Made by a program: the position numbers and the translations under genes
In this document: piece by piece, positions 61,318-64,000 of the stretch
How positions within the stretch are numbered: the stretch's first letter is position 1
Layout: each line of letters begins with the position of its first letter
NCBI RefSeq assembly: GCF_029936995.1
Contig: NZ_JAPYRE010000004.1
Location: forward strand, 372,001 to 436,000
From: Henriciella sp.
GTDB taxonomy: Bacteria; Pseudomonadota; Alphaproteobacteria; Caulobacterales; Hyphomonadaceae
DNA length: 64,000 nucleotides
Direction: 5' to 3'
The notes under the pieces: generated by a model
What the model was told of the DNA's origin: nothing
Database searches by the model: none
The model's input: the letters and a program-made list of their open reading frames with translations, nothing else

Positions 61318-62618
61318 GCACGGCTACCGGCCGGTTGCAGACCGGGCAGCTCGATCTCGCCGAGATTCATGGCCCGGCGATAGACCTGCACCGTGCGAGC
61401 GCCAAGGCCCTCGCGGGTCCAGTTCGCGGCAAGTTCATGCCCTTTACGACGGCAGGCCAGTTGACGCGGCCTGTCGGCCTGAAGTTCCAGCACGGCCTCT
61501 GCGATGTCTTCGGGCGAGCAGCTATCTGCAAGTATGCCACAGCCGCTGCGTTCAATGTATTCGCGTGCTGCCGGGTCATCTGCGCTAGCGACAAGTGGGC
61601 GGCCAAAGGCTGCAGCTTCGTGATAGACCGAGCCGAAGGATTTATAGTGCGATGGTGCGAGAATGCACTGACAACGGGCAAGGACATGCCCCATCGCCCG
61701 GTCCGGCAGCCGGCCGTAATCGTAGATCTGGTCACGGGCAGCCTTGCTGAGTTCAAGCTCGGCGACGGCAGTTTCCAGATCACCTTTCTCAAGGCCGACC
61801 AGATGAAGTTCCGGCGCTGGCTTGCTCTGACGGGCCAGCCCATCGACGATCCGGTCGAAAGCAAGCAGCGTATCGTGAAAACCCGAACGGCCACTGGCAT
61901 CACCTATCCGGGCCAGGCGCAACCGGGCATGCGCAGGCGGGAATGGAGAATTATCGCCAATGCGCGAAAGCTGTGGGTCAACCGAAAGGGGGGTCACAGA
62001 GTGAATGTGACCTGGCTTGATATCATACCAGTCCCGGATCATGCTCGCATGTGCGCGGCTGTTGGAAATGACAGCATCTGACCTGGCGATGCAGCGAGCC
62101 TCCATGCCACTTGCAACATAGGCCGATAGCCTGGCGCGCCAGCCCTGTTCCTCGGCATTGTCCAGCGCATATGGCGTCGTATTGCGGATGACGATGGGCA
62201 GACCACAATCCATCAGCATGGCTGCAGGGGCGCCATGGTTGGTCGATTCAATGATATCGAACGGGCGGCGGGCATGCTCTTCATGTACACGTTCGCGGAA
62301 AGCTGCGGCCGCGGCGACGTGATCAAGGCCTGGTACCTTGCGCATGAGACGCCTGAGCCCTGTAATACGTCCGGCGCAACCGATAACTTCAATACGCTCA
62401 CTATCCGTGCCGACGCGGTCCTGCCTGTCCATGGTAAAAACGCGGACATTCGCGCCATGCTGGGCCAGGCTGTGGGCGACTTCGCAGGCAACGCGGCCCT
62501 TGGCCGTCGGGATCGGCGGATATTCCCAGGTCAGCAAGGCGACTTCGAGAGGCGGTTGCTCCTGCAGTCCGTCAATCGGGGCCTTTGCGGCGGAGTCGAT
62601 ATATTGCAGCTCTGTCAT
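61296..62618 (-). CDS. Glycosyltransferase, GT4 type
   Basis: GT-B fold: N-terminal L-L-T-W-E-Y-P-P and G-x-x-V-R-V-F-T-M, then the C-terminal H-L-V-G, G-R-L-P-D and E-A-A-A-F-G-R-P-L-V-A blocks with the E-x7-E motif. It transfers a sugar from a nucleotide donor, probably to a surface polysaccharide or lipid. No other polysaccharide genes are visible. 440 aa. Confidence 0.87.
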   Translation of the reverse strand: MTELQYIDSAAKAPIDGLQEQPPLEVALLTWEYPPIPTAKGRVACEVAHSLAQHGANVRVFTMDRQDRVGTDSERIEVIGCAGRITGLRRLMRKVPGLDHVAAAAAFRERVHEEHARRPFDIIESTNHGAPAAMLMDCGLPIVIRNTTPYALDNAEEQGWRARLSAYVASGMEARCIARSDAVISNSRAHASMIRDWYDIKPGHIHSVTPLSVDPQLSRIGDNSPFPPAHARLRLARIGDASGRSGFHDTLLAFDRIVDGLARQSKPAPELHLVGLEKGDLETAVAELELSKAARDQIYDYGRLPDRAMGHVLARCQCILAPSHYKSFGSVYHEAAAFGRPLVASADDPAAREYIERSGCGILADSCSPEDIAEAVLELQADRPRQLACRRKGHELAANWTREGLGARTVQVYRRAMNLGEIELPGLQPAGSRAYDRKLA

Positions 62619-62967
62619 GATTACCCAAACGCAAGGAAGAGCTAAACGGTTGCATGGGGTGACCGCATTGCGCCTGGATCATGTTGCTCAGGGAACACAC
62701 CTGCGATCAGCGGCGTCGGCTCGCGCTGCTGACAGCGTCAGGATAAATGCTTGTATAATGGATGTTTTATCCCGCTGAAGTCCGGTCCGCTGTGCCGGGC
62801 TGCGTCTTGCGCGCTGATCGGGTAACCCTTCCGTGAGCAAAGTCGGGAGCGCGCGAATGGGGGTGGTCCGTAGTATCTGAGCTGGCCTGCCTTGGTGGAT
62901 TGCGCGTCCAGATCCGGTTTGCCTTTTACGGACGGAGCGACTAAATCGCTTATCCCGTACAGACGGC
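62619..62967. other. Intergenic region before tRNA-Lys(CUU)
   Basis: About 350 bases with no convincing gene; small frames here lack ribosome binding sites. The promoters of the glycosyltransferase and of the tRNA must lie here. Confidence 0.5.
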
Positions 62968-63043
<76 letters not shown>

Positions 63044-64000
63044 CCGTCACTATTACAGATCACGGCTTTCGGCCTCTGGTCCATTCCCACTTCCATTCCC
63101 ACCTTCATTCCCACTTTTGTCACCCTGATGTTCTACGAGCGCGGTATTTCCGTCTCGCCATTTCGAGTATCAGCTCGTCTTCATCGTGCAGGTAATGGTC
63201 CAGAGACTTACTGTCCTTGTGGCGGCTGATGAGCTGTAGCTCCCGGTCCTGAAAGCCGTACTTCCGGAGCGCGGTCAGCCCGCCATGCCGGAACGCGGCG
63301 AAGGTAACATAGCCCGGTAGCTCTGCCGCTTCCCTGACGGCTCTAGCCTGGACGGCCTGATTGTTGATCGGGTACAGGCCCTTCGTGCGCTCAAGGGTCA
63401 CGGTGTCGATGTGCTGGCGGCGGAAGACAAGATCATCCGGCTCGCCTTTCGGGCAGTGATTAATCAGCGCGACCAGTTCGGGAAAGAACAGCTCTCCCGT
63501 CTCCGGGTCCGCTATCGGTATCCATGCGCCGTTCTTCCGCTTGCCTGCATGGACGAAACAGTGATGCGGGTGGTCATCCGGTCGCCAGTCTTTCCAGCGG
63601 AAGTCACGGAACGCCTCTGTGGGCCTGACGTGCAGATCCCAGACGAGTTGCGCGGCAGCGGCCACCGCTGGCTCGCCCATAGCGATTGCCTTGGACGTGA
63701 AACTGGTAAGCTGGCCATAGGTGGCGTGCTTCGTCTCCTGAGCGGTGTGTGAGAGCTTCATGTCCGCGAAGGGGTTTTCCAGCGGGATTATATCGTCATG
63801 CTGGCGGTAGGCCGCAGCCCAGCACGTCTTCATGATGGTCATGGCCTTCTGTGCCTGCCGGGAGCCGCTTTTCATCATTTCGCGGTAGAGCTTGTCAGCG
63901 TGGCGAGGGCGCACCTTTTCGCACGGCATATCCTTGATCGGCTTGCCGTTCGTCGTGATCGACATGGCGGCGATCTTCTTCAGCACCCGGTCATAGTCCC
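63044..64000. mobile_element. Start of a third integrated element
   Basis: An integrase gene directly beside the 3' end of tRNA-Lys(CUU) marks the junction. The rest lies to the right of the window, so its size and type are not known. Confidence 0.75.
63120..64000 (-). CDS. Tyrosine-type integrase (partial, 5' end outside the window)
   Basis: The frame is open to the right edge (D-Y-D-R precedes the first visible start codon). Catalytic residues are visible: Arg in H-V-R-P-T-E, F-R-H-G-G-L-T-A-L-R (H-x-x-R-like) and H-K-D-S-K-S-L-D-H-Y with the nucleophilic Tyr. The C-terminal domain is complete. It should integrate its element at tRNA-Lys(CUU). Confidence 0.87.
   Translation of the reverse strand, partial: DYDRVLKKIAAMSITTNGKPIKDMPCEKVRPRHADKLYREMMKSGSRQAQKAMTIMKTCWAAAYRQHDDIIPLENPFADMKLSHTAQETKHATYGQLTSFTSKAIAMGEPAVAAAAQLVWDLHVRPTEAFRDFRWKDWRPDDHPHHCFVHAGKRKNGAWIPIADPETGELFFPELVALINHCPKGEPDDLVFRRQHIDTVTLERTKGLYPINNQAVQARAVREAAELPGYVTFAAFRHGGLTALRKYGFQDRELQLISRHKDSKSLDHYLHDEDELILEMARRKYRARRTSG

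Overview
The window is chromosomal DNA of an alphaproteobacterium. The order murA - DUF2948 - hisD - UPF0262 - infA - maf, the alphaproteobacterial-type LexA box between uvrA and ssb, the HWE-type histidine kinase and a CC0125/CC1285-type lipoprotein together suggest the Caulobacterales/Hyphomonadales side of the class (a Hyphomonas/Henriciella/Maricaulis-like organism). This placement is inferred from gene content only.

Layout. (1) 1-22743 is the right part of a large integrative element, probably an ICE or mobilisable island, inserted at the 3' end of tRNA-Thr(GGU). It carries the C-terminal end of a probable relaxase, ardC, a VirD4/TraG-type coupling protein with small membrane proteins, and a large serine recombinase whose reading frame runs into the tRNA gene. 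Between two hairpin-rich intergenic zones (2.6 kb and 14.5-15.0 kb) sits a defence cargo read leftwards: a ribbon-helix-helix regulator, an MmeI-like DNA methyltransferase, a small PD-(D/E)XK-like protein, a helicase, a GIY-YIG nuclease, then two reverse transcriptases (drt3a, drt3b), then a structured intergenic region with an ACACACACA tract (the likely DRT3 ncRNA), and a two-domain DUF2779 nuclease/exonuclease. From the regulator to drt3b the genes overlap or nearly abut, so restriction and DRT3 look like one expression unit.

(2) 22.9-49.9 kb is core chromosome: murA, hisD, infA, maf, uvrA, ssb, gyrA, coaD, queA and tgt, with a class D beta-lactamase, a protein phosphatase, an acyl-CoA dehydrogenase, membrane proteins and a Kelch protein.

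(3) 49971-60254 is a 10.2 kb element bounded by exact 46-bp repeats of the 3' part of tRNA-Lys(UUU). It has a tyrosine integrase, an AlpA-type regulator, a primase-helicase and a lone terminase small subunit but no structural genes, which is the plan of a phage satellite. Its cargo includes a putative graspetide (omega-ester peptide) operon: a precursor with three TxT...ExDD cores, an ATP-grasp ligase, and a membrane protein whose start overlaps the ligase stop. A secreted protein and a lipoprotein are also cargo.

(4) 60.3-62.6 kb is a short core stretch (an Nnr-like epimerase with an eroded second domain, and a glycosyltransferase). (5) At 62968 a tRNA-Lys(CUU) is followed by the end of another integrase gene that leaves the window, so a third integrated element starts here.

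The main points of interest are the DRT3 locus with its visible ncRNA candidate, the fusion of DRT3 to a restriction-modification operon, and the graspetide-plus-membrane-protein operon on a satellite.
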